NCBI GenBank assembly: GCA_964573255.1
Contig: CAZNJB010000010.1
Coordinates: 20,704-84,703 of the forward strand
Direction of reading: 5' to 3'
Source of the DNA: CAYNUJ01 sp964573255
Lineage (GTDB): Bacteria > Bacteroidota > Ignavibacteria > Ignavibacteriales > Melioribacteraceae
DNA: 64,000 nt
Shown: piece after piece, positions 46,197 to 54,176 of the stretch
Layout of the letters: each line of letters begins with the position of its first letter
How positions within the stretch are numbered: position 1 is the stretch's first letter
The notes under the pieces: generated by a model
Database searches by the model: none
What the model was told of the DNA's origin: nothing
The model's input: the letters and a program-made list of their open reading frames with translations, nothing else
Program-made: the position numbers and the translations under genes

Positions 46197-48437
46197 TTAA
46201 CGCTTAATTACGGCAATTTTTGAACTGGCGACTAAATTTGCTTCGGCGTCGTAAGCCACTAAGATGTAAATCCCTGAAGGGACTAAATTCCCTTGTTCGT
46301 TTCTTAAATCCCAAAATGCAACACGTCCGCCGGGAGTAATTATTTCGCGAATTAAATTTCCCGATATACTTAATATTTTAATTGTAGTTTCTTTAATTAA
46401 TCCGTCAATGGTTATTTTGGCTGAAGTGGTATTGGAAATTTCAACCGGATTTGGATAAACAAATAATTGACTGAAATCATCATTCGGTTTTGCACTGATT
46501 GAGCTATATGAAGAGATCCCGAAATCTGTTCCGAAATAAACCACTCCGGTCTTCTCATCAATTGTTATCGATTTAATTGTATTCGTTGGCAACGGACTGT
46601 TATCTTTGTTAAAGCTTTCTATCAATGCGGTGCCGTCAGACGAAAGCAAGAATACGCCTTCGTTTGTCCCGACCCATTTTCTATTCAAAGGATCTACTGC
46701 GATAGCGATAATATTTTGTTGTCTAACAGGGAATGAACTGCCAATGTTCGAGCGGGGGGAGGAGGGATTAGGAATAATATTTATTCCCAAACTTGTACCG
46801 ACCCAAAGTTCTCCGCGCTTATCAATCACAATATCATTAATCGTATTGCTGTTTAAGCCGTCGTTGGTATTCAATATTCCCCATACATCGTCATCCAGAT
46901 TTTCGTATGTCTTATTCTCGTTAAAGTAATACAATCCTATTTGTCCGCTCACAGCTGAAACAATATTGAACCACTTTGTACCAAATTGATCTATGGTCAA
47001 GTTGAAACATACAGCATCAACCGGCGTGATTGGGGTTTTAACTTTATAATTATATTCATTCCCGTCAGCAGTAAAAAGATTTATTATTTCTGAAGCTGCG
47101 GTTTCCGAATTGGTCATCCATAAATTATTTTGACTATCCAATTCTAAGTCAGTGATTACAATATAATTCAGGTCTTCTTGAATACCTGTTAAATTAGTAT
47201 TCTGCGAATTGTAAGTTGTAAAATTACCGTTTTCATAGATAGAATAGCCGTTACCCCAATTTCCAAAGAACACACGACCGTCTTCAGCGGGATAAACTCC
47301 ATAGAATGCGTTTGAACCTATTGCATCCGTATTAGTCTTGTTAAAATTTGTCCAATGTGATCCGTCGAATAAATTAATTCCGGAGCCGTTGGGTGATTTT
47401 CCGCTTACAGTCCAGAGATTTCCGAATTTATCTATTGCAAGTCTATGAACCGAATTCTGAACTGGTCCGTTCGGTTTGATTGTAATCTCGGTATTGTTAA
47501 TGATTTTTATTATTCCGTTTGAAGAAGCGACAAATATTCCGTTACTTCCTGAACTAACAGAATTAAATTCGACCTTTAATTTATTTAATATCAAAGTTTC
47601 GTTTGAGCCGTCAAATTCTTTTAATTTACTCACTACTTGATTAGATAATGTATCTTTTATGGAAATATAATACAGTTTATTATTATAAACGGAAATATCA
47701 CGCACAGTAATATTCTTATTAATTAGTTTGGTCCAAGTGTTACCGTCGAAAGAAAAAATCCCTTTGTCCGTTGCAGCAATTATTCCGTTAAAATCATCAA
47801 TGGCAAAAATCTTTTCCCCATTTAGTCCCTGACTGCTGCCGTAAGCAGTCCAAGATTCGGGTGCGGTTAAATTTGTAGCATTCGGTTTCGATACTGCCAA
47901 TCCCATATCGGTTCCAACATAAACAAGATCTTTAATGAAAACTGTGTTTACTTTAGATTCAGTGGGAAGGATATCGAACTTCAATACCGTATCGAAAAAA
48001 GTATAGGTTTTCGAATCTATGAGAGATAATCCGAAATCGGTTGCTGCGAATATTGTATCTCCTTTAGCATATAAATAGTTAATACTTTTATTTGTCTTGT
48101 CAGTTGAGAAAATATCTCTTATAGTCTCGATTGAAAATGAAGACGGATTAATAATATGAATAAATCCTTCTTCAGTTCCTATCCATATTTTACCACTGTT
48201 GTCTTTCGTAACGGCAGTAATATTTTGGCTTTTTAATCCTTCGGATTTTGTGAAAGTAAAATAAGTACTGTCTGTTTCATTAAAAATAAAAAAGCCACCG
48301 GATGTAGCGGCAGCAACGCCATTTGGCAGAACTACAAAATTCATTACGTTGCTCATATCGGTATAATTTTTCCAAGTTCCGAAGTTTTGACTGAATAATG
48401 TAGCCGCACTAATGATTAAAAATATGAATATTCGCAT
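46197..48437 (-). CDS. porZ: PorZ-like T9SS component: double beta-propeller with C-terminal domain
   Basis: This 746-residue protein has a signal peptide, then TWKNYTDMSNVMNFVVL and seven-bladed propeller repeats resembling two-component regulator propellers (NSGKIWIGTEEGFIHIINPS; RGELWVGTSLGINIIPNPS). It ends in a sorting-like C-terminal domain (FVYPNPVEISNTTSA, SGNLIREIITPGGRVAFWDL, GIYILVAYD). PorZ is a 750-780-residue protein of exactly this layout in Porphyromonas gingivalis that sits at the T9SS attachment complex and helps transfer A-LPS to cargo. The match here is by layout and terminal domain; it could also be an unrelated propeller cargo protein. Confidence 0.7.
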   Translation of the reverse strand: MRIFIFLIISAATLFSQNFGTWKNYTDMSNVMNFVVLPNGVAAATSGGFFIFNETDSTYFTFTKSEGLKSQNITAVTKDNSGKIWIGTEEGFIHIINPSSFSIETIRDIFSTDKTNKSINYLYAKGDTIFAATDFGLSLIDSKTYTFFDTVLKFDILPTESKVNTVFIKDLVYVGTDMGLAVSKPNATNLTAPESWTAYGSSQGLNGEKIFAIDDFNGIIAATDKGIFSFDGNTWTKLINKNITVRDISVYNNKLYYISIKDTLSNQVVSKLKEFDGSNETLILNKLKVEFNSVSSGSNGIFVASSNGIIKIINNTEITIKPNGPVQNSVHRLAIDKFGNLWTVSGKSPNGSGINLFDGSHWTNFNKTNTDAIGSNAFYGVYPAEDGRVFFGNWGNGYSIYENGNFTTYNSQNTNLTGIQEDLNYIVITDLELDSQNNLWMTNSETAASEIINLFTADGNEYNYKVKTPITPVDAVCFNLTIDQFGTKWFNIVSAVSGQIGLYYFNENKTYENLDDDVWGILNTNDGLNSNTINDIVIDKRGELWVGTSLGINIIPNPSSPRSNIGSSFPVRQQNIIAIAVDPLNRKWVGTNEGVFLLSSDGTALIESFNKDNSPLPTNTIKSITIDEKTGVVYFGTDFGISSYSSISAKPNDDFSQLFVYPNPVEISNTTSAKITIDGLIKETTIKILSISGNLIREIITPGGRVAFWDLRNEQGNLVPSGIYILVAYDAEANLVASSKIAVIKR

Positions 48438-48858
48438 GATTCACCTAAGGTTGAATAATTATCTCTTTTGAATCGAAAAATAATATTTTTTTACTAAGTA
48501 TAAAGGTCAAAAAATAAGATATTTCAATAATACATTATGTTAATTAAAATTCTTTTGCTACGAAAATGAATTAATTAAAGTTGAATGCCGGATTAAATAT
48601 CTAACTAAAAATAATAATCAAATTTTTAGATTTGGCAAGGAAATATCCGCTGTAATTAAGAAAGATGCAAATAATATTGAAATAAAGAGAAAACAAACGT
48701 ATATAATTTGCAATTGAGAATTTGGTAGTAAATATTTAAAGTAACTATGCATCAAAGAAGTAATTGGTATAAAACATTCAATTAAAATAAATCATTTAGT
48801 GCTGGAAGATATTTTTTTAACATTATGAAATAATAATAGAGGAGTGTATGAAAAGGTT
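48438..48858. other. Non-coding gap upstream of the PorZ-like gene
   Basis: AT-rich DNA in both strands full of stop codons. No RNA gene, hairpin terminator or convincing remnant was recognised. It should contain the promoter of the - strand porZ-like gene near 48440-48500. Confidence 0.5.
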
Positions 48859-49689
48859 TTATGCGCTGTCTCTTGCTAGGCTTCTTCTCATATCAATTAA
48901 GTAATGAGCGGGGATGCAGAATTTCCCCAAGTTTTTCTCATCTTCCATCTCTCCACCGTGAAAGTCACTTCCGCCTGATTTCAGAAGATTAAATTGATTA
49001 GCCAAATCGATATAGAATTTTTTTCTGTAACTTGAATGCGAAGGATGGATTACTTCAATTCCGTCAATACCTGAATCTATTAGTGATTTTATAATCTCTT
49101 CTTTAATGTTATTCGGATGAGCAATAAATGAAAGTCCGCCGGCATCCCTGATTAATTTTATCGCGGCTGAAGGGGAGAAGTGAATTTTCCTTTCATAAGC
49201 AGGACCGTAATCGTGTAGATATTTTCTGAAAGCTTCATAATAGTCTCTAACCAATCCCAACTTTAGCAATGCCATGGCAATATGCGGGCGAGCCATTGAT
49301 GAATTGCCGGTTATCTTTTTTACGTCTTCGAATTCTATTTTTAACCCTAGCGATTGAAGTTTATTGATAATCCTTCTTACTCGATGTTCCCTTTCTTTTT
49401 TAAAAAATGTAAGATATTTAAGGAACTCTTCGTTTTTAAAATCGATGAAATAACCGAGCAGATGAACTTCCTTATTATCAATATCAGTGCTGATTTCAAT
49501 ACCGGGAATTACTTCTACGCCCAATTTTTCGCCGTAATAAATAGCTTCTTCAAGTCCGTCAACCGTATCATGGTCAACAACACTTAAAGTATGAATTCCC
49601 TTTTTTTTAGCTAATTTTATCAACCCTTCTGGCGAATAAAATCCGTCTGAATAATTAGTATGAGTGTGAATATCGATTTTAAGCGCCAT
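48859..49689 (-). CDS. PHP-domain phosphoesterase (TrpH/RNase AM type)
   Basis: This protein of about 276 residues has the PHP metal motifs DIHTHTNYSDG (about 5-15), SVVDHDTVDGL near 37, EVIPGIEIST near 60, FIAHPNN near 190 and SGGSDFHGG near 245. Family members hydrolyse 3',5'-bisphosphonucleosides and trim RNA 5' ends (RNase AM). ATG 49689 shares bases with the TGA of the Crp/Fnr gene (TGATG), so it is preferred to the TTG one codon upstream and the pair is coupled. Confidence 0.9.
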   Translation of the reverse strand: MALKIDIHTHTNYSDGFYSPEGLIKLAKKKGIHTLSVVDHDTVDGLEEAIYYGEKLGVEVIPGIEISTDIDNKEVHLLGYFIDFKNEEFLKYLTFFKKEREHRVRRIINKLQSLGLKIEFEDVKKITGNSSMARPHIAMALLKLGLVRDYYEAFRKYLHDYGPAYERKIHFSPSAAIKLIRDAGGLSFIAHPNNIKEEIIKSLIDSGIDGIEVIHPSHSSYRKKFYIDLANQFNLLKSGGSDFHGGEMEDEKNLGKFCIPAHYLIDMRRSLARDSA

Positions 49690-50372
49690 CAACCATAGGT
49701 CTCTTTGAATTTTTCATAATCTACTATTCTTAGTTTGGAGCCTTCTATTTCGAGAAGCCCTTTCTTGGCAAAATTGTGAAGGGTTCTTGAAATTGTTTCT
49801 CTGGAAGTACCTGCCATATTAGCCAAATCTTGTTGTAAAGGTAATTTTTCTATTTCTACCTTGCCTTGTCTTATCTTACCCAAATCATCTGCAATTTGCA
49901 ATAAAACGGTCGCTACTTTTCCTTCGGCGTCTTTCAGGGTAAGCGATTTTATTTTCATATCTGCTTGTCTTAGTCTCGATGTAAGTTCTTTGAGCAGGGA
50001 TATGCTCACTTCGGGATGTTCAACGAGGAGATTCATAAAATCTTCTCGTCTAATCAAAAATAATTCGGAATCCTCAATTGCGATTACATTAGCCGAACGT
50101 GTTTGTCCATCTAGAATAGCCATTTCGCCGAAGAAATCCGATTCTCCCAGAATTGTTAGTATAACTTCTTTACCGTCACTACTACTTCTGGATACTTTCA
50201 CCTTTCCACTGATTATTACAAATAATGCGCCACCGGCATCTTCTTCAAGCAGAATAACACTATCCTTTTTGTATATTCTTCGCGACCCAACTTCTACTAT
50301 CGTTTTTAACGTTTCGCTTGGGAGATCTGCGAAAATTGGCACGTACAACAAGAAATCTGTTGATTCTGTCAT
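49689..50372 (-). CDS. Crp/Fnr-family transcriptional regulator
   Basis: This 227-residue protein has a cyclic-nucleotide-binding-type beta barrel (about 10-130, GGALFVIISGKVKVSRSS, FGEMAILDGQTRSANVIA) and a winged helix-turn-helix (about 150-220, LPLQQDLANMAGTSRETISR). The FGEMAILDGQTRSA loop keeps the Glu and Arg needed for cNMP binding, so cAMP or a similar ligand is possible. No Fe-S cysteine cluster of FNR is seen at the N-terminus. It is divergent from gap, so control of glycolysis is possible but untested. Confidence 0.9.
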   Translation of the reverse strand: MTESTDFLLYVPIFADLPSETLKTIVEVGSRRIYKKDSVILLEEDAGGALFVIISGKVKVSRSSSDGKEVILTILGESDFFGEMAILDGQTRSANVIAIEDSELFLIRREDFMNLLVEHPEVSISLLKELTSRLRQADMKIKSLTLKDAEGKVATVLLQIADDLGKIRQGKVEIEKLPLQQDLANMAGTSRETISRTLHNFAKKGLLEIEGSKLRIVDYEKFKETYG

Positions 50373-50469
50373 ATAGCAGCTCCAATTAGTTTATTACTGT
50401 AACTAACCACGCAATATAGTAAATTTTTTAAATAATACGGTAGATAATTAAAAAATCCTTTGTCTCAAA

Positions 50470-50500
50470 TTGAAAAAAATGGGTAGTCGGAGTATATTTG
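50470..50500 (+). promoter_or_regulatory. Bacteroidota-type promoter of gap
   Basis: TTG at 50470-50472, 20 bases, then TATATTTG at 50493-50500 matches the TTG / TAnnTTTG consensus. The gap start lies 57 bases downstream, after an AT-rich leader and a strong GGGAGGA Shine-Dalgarno. Confidence 0.7.
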
Positions 50501-50557
50501 GGTTTAATTTTAATATTTTAATATTTTACTCATTTATTATTAAGGGAGGAAAACCAA

Positions 50558-51550
50558 ATGGCTGTTAAAGTCGGTATTAATGGATTCGGGCGTATCGGAA
50601 GATTAGTTTTCAGACGTTCATTGCAATTAGGAGACGTTGAATTCGTAGGAATAAACGATTTAACCGATGCTAAAACATTAGCTCATTTATTAAAATATGA
50701 TTCTGTCCATGGAAAATTTGACGGTGAAGTATATGCTGAAGGAGACAGCATTGTAGTTAACGGACAGAAAATTCAAATCACTGCCGAACGCGATCCGGCA
50801 AATTTAAAATGGGGAGAACTCGGTGTTGATGTTGTTATTGAATCTACAGGTGTGTTCCGGACAAAAGAACTTTGCTTAAAGCATATCGAAGCAGGAGCGA
50901 AAAAAGTTATATTAACTGTGCCTCCAAAAGGTGATGTAGATGCTACTGTTGTGTTAGGCGTTAACGATGATATATTAACTGGCGACGAAAAGGTTGTTTC
51001 CAATGCTTCTTGTACAACGAATTGCTTGGCTCCAATGGTTAAAGTATTGAATGATACTTTCGGAGTTAAACAAGGATTTATGACTACAGTTCACTCTTAT
51101 ACAAACGATCAAAGATTGCTCGATTTGCCTCACAGCGATTTAAGAAGAGCAAGATCAGCTGCAGTTAATATTATTCCTACTTCTACAGGTGCTGCTAAAG
51201 CAGTTGGTAAAGTGATTCCAGAATTGAACGGTAAATTGGACGGTATGGCTATGAGAGTTCCTACAGCCGATGGTTCAATTACTGATTTGGTCGCAGTACT
51301 CAATAAAGAAACTACAGTTGAAGAAGTTAACGCTGCAATGAAAGCTGCTGCAGAAGGAGCAATGAAAGGAATTTTAGAATATTCCGAAGAACCTTTAGTT
51401 TCTTCAGATATTTTAGGCAATGCACATTCCAGTATTTTCGACTCGTTATCTACTATGGTTAATGGAAATGTCGTTAAAGTTGTTAGTTGGTACGACAACG
51501 AATGGGGATACTCCTGCCGTGTAGTAGATTTATTAAAAAAGATTGCTTAA
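50558..51550 (+). CDS. gap: Glyceraldehyde-3-phosphate dehydrogenase, type I
   Basis: This 330-residue enzyme oxidises glyceraldehyde-3-phosphate with NAD and phosphate. GINGFGRIGRLVFRR (residues 6-20) is the NAD site. SNASCTTNC holds the catalytic Cys152, and SWYDNEWGYSCRVVD closes the protein. Length and motifs are standard. It has its own promoter and a strong terminator at 51566, so although pgk follows 79 bases later the two can be transcribed separately. Confidence 0.98.
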   Translation: MAVKVGINGFGRIGRLVFRRSLQLGDVEFVGINDLTDAKTLAHLLKYDSVHGKFDGEVYAEGDSIVVNGQKIQITAERDPANLKWGELGVDVVIESTGVFRTKELCLKHIEAGAKKVILTVPPKGDVDATVVLGVNDDILTGDEKVVSNASCTTNCLAPMVKVLNDTFGVKQGFMTTVHSYTNDQRLLDLPHSDLRRARSAAVNIIPTSTGAAKAVGKVIPELNGKLDGMAMRVPTADGSITDLVAVLNKETTVEEVNAAMKAAAEGAMKGILEYSEEPLVSSDILGNAHSSIFDSLSTMVNGNVVKVVSWYDNEWGYSCRVVDLLKKIA

Positions 51551-51565
51551 AATTTTGAGTAATTT

Positions 51566-51605
51566 AAAGACGCAATATTCCTAATATAATATTGCGTCTT
51601 TTTTA
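51566..51605 (+). terminator. Rho-independent terminator of gap
   Basis: A 13-14-base stem (AAGACGCAATATT at 51567, AATATTGCGTCTT at 51588) with an 8-base loop runs into a T-tract. It is one of the strongest hairpins in the window and separates gap from pgk. Confidence 0.92.
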
Positions 51606-51629
51606 TATATATTTATTTAGAGGTTAAGA

Positions 51630-52826
51630 ATGAACAAACTAACAATCGATTCAATTGATGTTAAGGGAAAACGTGTATTAGTTCGTGTGGATTTTAATGT
51701 TCCGCTGAATGAAAGTGGTGAAATAACGGATGATAGAAGAATAACCGCTGCGTTACCAACAATCAATAGCTTAATTGAGAAAGGCGCTAAAGTTATTCTG
51801 ATGAGTCATCTCGGTCGGCCTAAAGGGGAAGTAAAACCTGAGTTTAGCTTAAAACCCGTTGCAGAGAGATTGAGTCAATTATTAAATAAAGAAGTTTTAT
51901 TTGCAAATGATTGCATAGGGGCAGAAGTTGAAGAACTTGCCGGTAAATTGAATAACGGAGATGTTCTTCTACTTGAAAATGTTCGCTTTCATAAAGAAGA
52001 AACCGAAAATGATCCTGAATTTGCTAAAGAATTGGCTAAACTTGGCGATGTTTATGTTAACGATGCATTCGGATCAGCCCACAGAGCTCATGCATCTACC
52101 GAAGGGGTGACTAAATTTATAGATACTTGCGCAGCAGGATATCTAATGCAAAAAGAATTAGACTATCTTGGAAAAGCAATTGCAAATCCGGAAAGACCCT
52201 TTACCGCAATCTTGGGCGGAGCAAAAATTTCCGGCAAAATTGACGTGATCCAAAATCTCTTTGATAAAGTCGACACTCTTATAATTGGCGGCGGAATGGC
52301 ATATACATTCTTAAAAGCAATGGACTATGATATTGGTAATTCCTTGTTGGAAGAAGATAAAATAGAATTGGCGAAGGAAATTTTGAATGACGCCGAGAAA
52401 TCTAATGTCCAATTTTTATTGCCGATCGATGTTGTAGTTGCAGAAGAGTTTGCTAACGATGCACCGGCGCAGATTGTGGATGTAGATCAAATCCCGGATG
52501 ATATGATGGGATTGGACATCGGTCCCAAAACCGTTGCCGTGTTCAAAGAAGAAATTCTCCGTAGCAAAACTATAGTATGGAACGGTCCGATGGGAGTGTT
52601 CGAATTCGAAAATTTTGCAGTGGGAACAAACGAGATTGCTGAAGCTCTCGCAAAAGCGACTGAAGAAGGAGCAATTACCATTATCGGTGGAGGGGATTCG
52701 GCATCTGCTATTAAAAAAGCCGGACTCGATACAAAAGTATCGCACGTTTCCACCGGCGGAGGCGCTTCTCTTGAATTTCTGGAAGGTAAAACATTGCCAG
52801 GAGTTGCGGCGCTTTCCGATGCTTAA
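51630..52826 (+). CDS. pgk: Phosphoglycerate kinase
   Basis: This 398-residue enzyme makes ATP from 1,3-bisphosphoglycerate. It shows RVLVRVDFNVPLNE (about 15-28), MSHLGRPKG (about 58-66), the hinge/ATP region GPKTVAVFKEEI and WNGPMGVFEFENFAVGTNEI, and the C-terminal STGGGASLEFLEG. It has a GAGG site 4 bases before ATG, follows gap after its terminator, and is closed by its own terminator at 52851. Confidence 0.98.
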   Translation: MNKLTIDSIDVKGKRVLVRVDFNVPLNESGEITDDRRITAALPTINSLIEKGAKVILMSHLGRPKGEVKPEFSLKPVAERLSQLLNKEVLFANDCIGAEVEELAGKLNNGDVLLLENVRFHKEETENDPEFAKELAKLGDVYVNDAFGSAHRAHASTEGVTKFIDTCAAGYLMQKELDYLGKAIANPERPFTAILGGAKISGKIDVIQNLFDKVDTLIIGGGMAYTFLKAMDYDIGNSLLEEDKIELAKEILNDAEKSNVQFLLPIDVVVAEEFANDAPAQIVDVDQIPDDMMGLDIGPKTVAVFKEEILRSKTIVWNGPMGVFEFENFAVGTNEIAEALAKATEEGAITIIGGGDSASAIKKAGLDTKVSHVSTGGGASLEFLEGKTLPGVAALSDA

Positions 52827-52850
52827 GCAATTATTTGAAACTTTTATCTT

Positions 52851-52889
52851 AAGAAGCAGTCTAATTCGTTTAGATTGCTTCTTTTTATT
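52851..52889 (+). terminator. Rho-independent terminator of pgk
   Basis: A 14-base stem (AAGAAGCAGTCTAA, TTAGATTGCTTCTT; one G-U pair) with a 5-base loop is followed by a T-run. Confidence 0.9.
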
Positions 52890-52904
52890 TTAAAGAAAAT
52901 CACT

Positions 52905-52912
52905 TAATTTTG
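52905..52912 (+). promoter_or_regulatory. Possible -7 promoter element of the rhomboid gene
   Basis: TAATTTTG fits TAnnTTTG and lies 27 bases before the start codon. A TTT, not TTG, stands about 20 bases upstream, inside the pgk terminator tail. Confidence 0.35.
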
Positions 52913-52939
52913 TTATTAAATAGAAAAGTTTAGGTAAGA

Positions 52940-53875
52940 ATGAGTTTTTACGATAGAGATTATTACAGACCCAGAGGATTCGGCGGGTTTTCTTTATTCC
53001 CTCCGATAATTAAAAATATTATGGTAATTAATATTGCCGTATTTTTCATTCAATTTCTATTCGATAATTTAACATTCGGCGGTGTACCCGGATGGTATAT
53101 ATTGAATAGATATTTTTCATTGAATCCTCTTGTAGGTGTTGACCCGGCAGGTCAAGCTTACAATTTTCAAATTTGGCAATTGTTCACATACCAATTTATG
53201 CACGGTGGATTTTGGCACATTTTCTTTAATATGTTTATGCTGTGGATGTTTGGTATGGAAATAGAAAATCTTTGGGGCAGCCAAAAGTTCTTAATATTTT
53301 ATCTGCTAGCCGGAGTTGTCGGAGGATTGTTCCAATTGTTATTAACTCCACTTTTGGGCATAGCAGGCGGATTTACAGTCGGTGCATCAGCTGCAGTTTT
53401 TGGCGTTATGGTTGCATTCGGAATGACTTATCCCGAGCGATACATCTTCCTTCTCTTCCCGCCAATACCGATTAAAGCAAAGTATTTGATCGGATTTCTA
53501 GTTGCGATTGAATATTTTTCAGTCGGTAATGCGGGTGAACCTATTGCTCACTTAGCACATTTAGGCGGTGCTTCGGCAGGATTCTTATTTGTTTTATATA
53601 ACAGAAAATACAGGATTGATTTCAGCAGATTCTTTAATTTATTCAGCGATGCTTTCAAATCCGGTAAAAAAAGAACCCAAAGTTTTCGGAAACCTTTCCG
53701 TAATGCAGATGAAGATATTATTGAAGCGGAATTTTTTGAAATCAACGAAAGTCAACCCGATCCGATAGATCAAGATGAGATTGATAGAATATTAGATAAA
53801 ATTAGTAAGAGCGGTTATCAAAATTTAACTGAGCGTGAAAAGAGGATATTATTTGAAGCAAGTAAGAGGAATTAA
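52940..53875 (+). CDS. Rhomboid-family intramembrane serine protease
   Basis: This 311-residue protein has six transmembrane helices in residues about 25-230, with the catalytic Ser150 in GASAAVFGVM and His207 in HLGGASAGF. HGGFWHIFFNMFMLWMFG (about 90-107) is the typical helix 2/loop. It cleaves substrates inside the membrane; targets are unknown. The cytosolic tail (about 240-311) ends with IDRILDKISKSGYQNLTERE, a short helical module (DUF6576-like) common in Bacteroidota rhomboids. It overlaps the following lipoprotein gene. Confidence 0.93.
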   Translation: MSFYDRDYYRPRGFGGFSLFPPIIKNIMVINIAVFFIQFLFDNLTFGGVPGWYILNRYFSLNPLVGVDPAGQAYNFQIWQLFTYQFMHGGFWHIFFNMFMLWMFGMEIENLWGSQKFLIFYLLAGVVGGLFQLLLTPLLGIAGGFTVGASAAVFGVMVAFGMTYPERYIFLLFPPIPIKAKYLIGFLVAIEYFSVGNAGEPIAHLAHLGGASAGFLFVLYNRKYRIDFSRFFNLFSDAFKSGKKRTQSFRKPFRNADEDIIEAEFFEINESQPDPIDQDEIDRILDKISKSGYQNLTEREKRILFEASKRN

Positions 53876-54176
53876 ATATTTTGTAATAATTTTTCTTCTT
53901 TCTGTTTTTGCTTGTTCCTCGTTAAGTAAAGATGAAAAAGAAAAATTAGCTCATCTTTATGTGGATTTACTTACTGTTGAAGAATTTTACCACGGAATTC
54001 CGGATTCTATAAAATCTCACCAGCAAAAATTATTTGAAGAGTATCGTATCTCTGCTAAAGAATATCTCGAACAAATCAAGAAGATGAAAGAAGATAAAGA
54101 TGAGTGGGAAGAGTTTTTTGCGTTAGCCGATTCTTATTTGAAATTAAAGAGCGGTGAGAATAAAAAATTAAAGTGA
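53853..54176 (+). CDS. Small lipoprotein (DUF4296-like), TTG start
   Basis: The most plausible start is TTG at 53853, six bases after AGAGGA, giving about 107 residues; a GTG at 53835 is possible. The N-terminus is a lipoprotein signal (FVIIFLLSVFACSS). The remainder is helical: LAHLYVDLLTVEEFYHG and KLFEEYRISAKEYLEQIKK, similar to DUF4296 envelope proteins. It overlaps the rhomboid gene by 23 bases, and its 3' end overlaps the recQ 3' end by 9 bases. Confidence 0.65.
   Translation: MKQVRGIKYFVIIFLLSVFACSSLSKDEKEKLAHLYVDLLTVEEFYHGIPDSIKSHQQKLFEEYRISAKEYLEQIKKMKEDKDEWEEFFALADSYLKLKSGENKKLK

Noticed and set aside
48438..48858. Possible pseudogene remnant around 48640-48720
   Set aside because: A short translated stretch (FGKEISAVIKKDANNIEIK) looked protein-like but matches nothing I recognise and is flanked by stops in all frames.
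49861..50376. 171-residue + strand open frame opposite the Crp/Fnr gene
   Set aside because: It is the antisense shadow of a clearly conserved regulator and has serine-rich, low-information sequence with no start signal.
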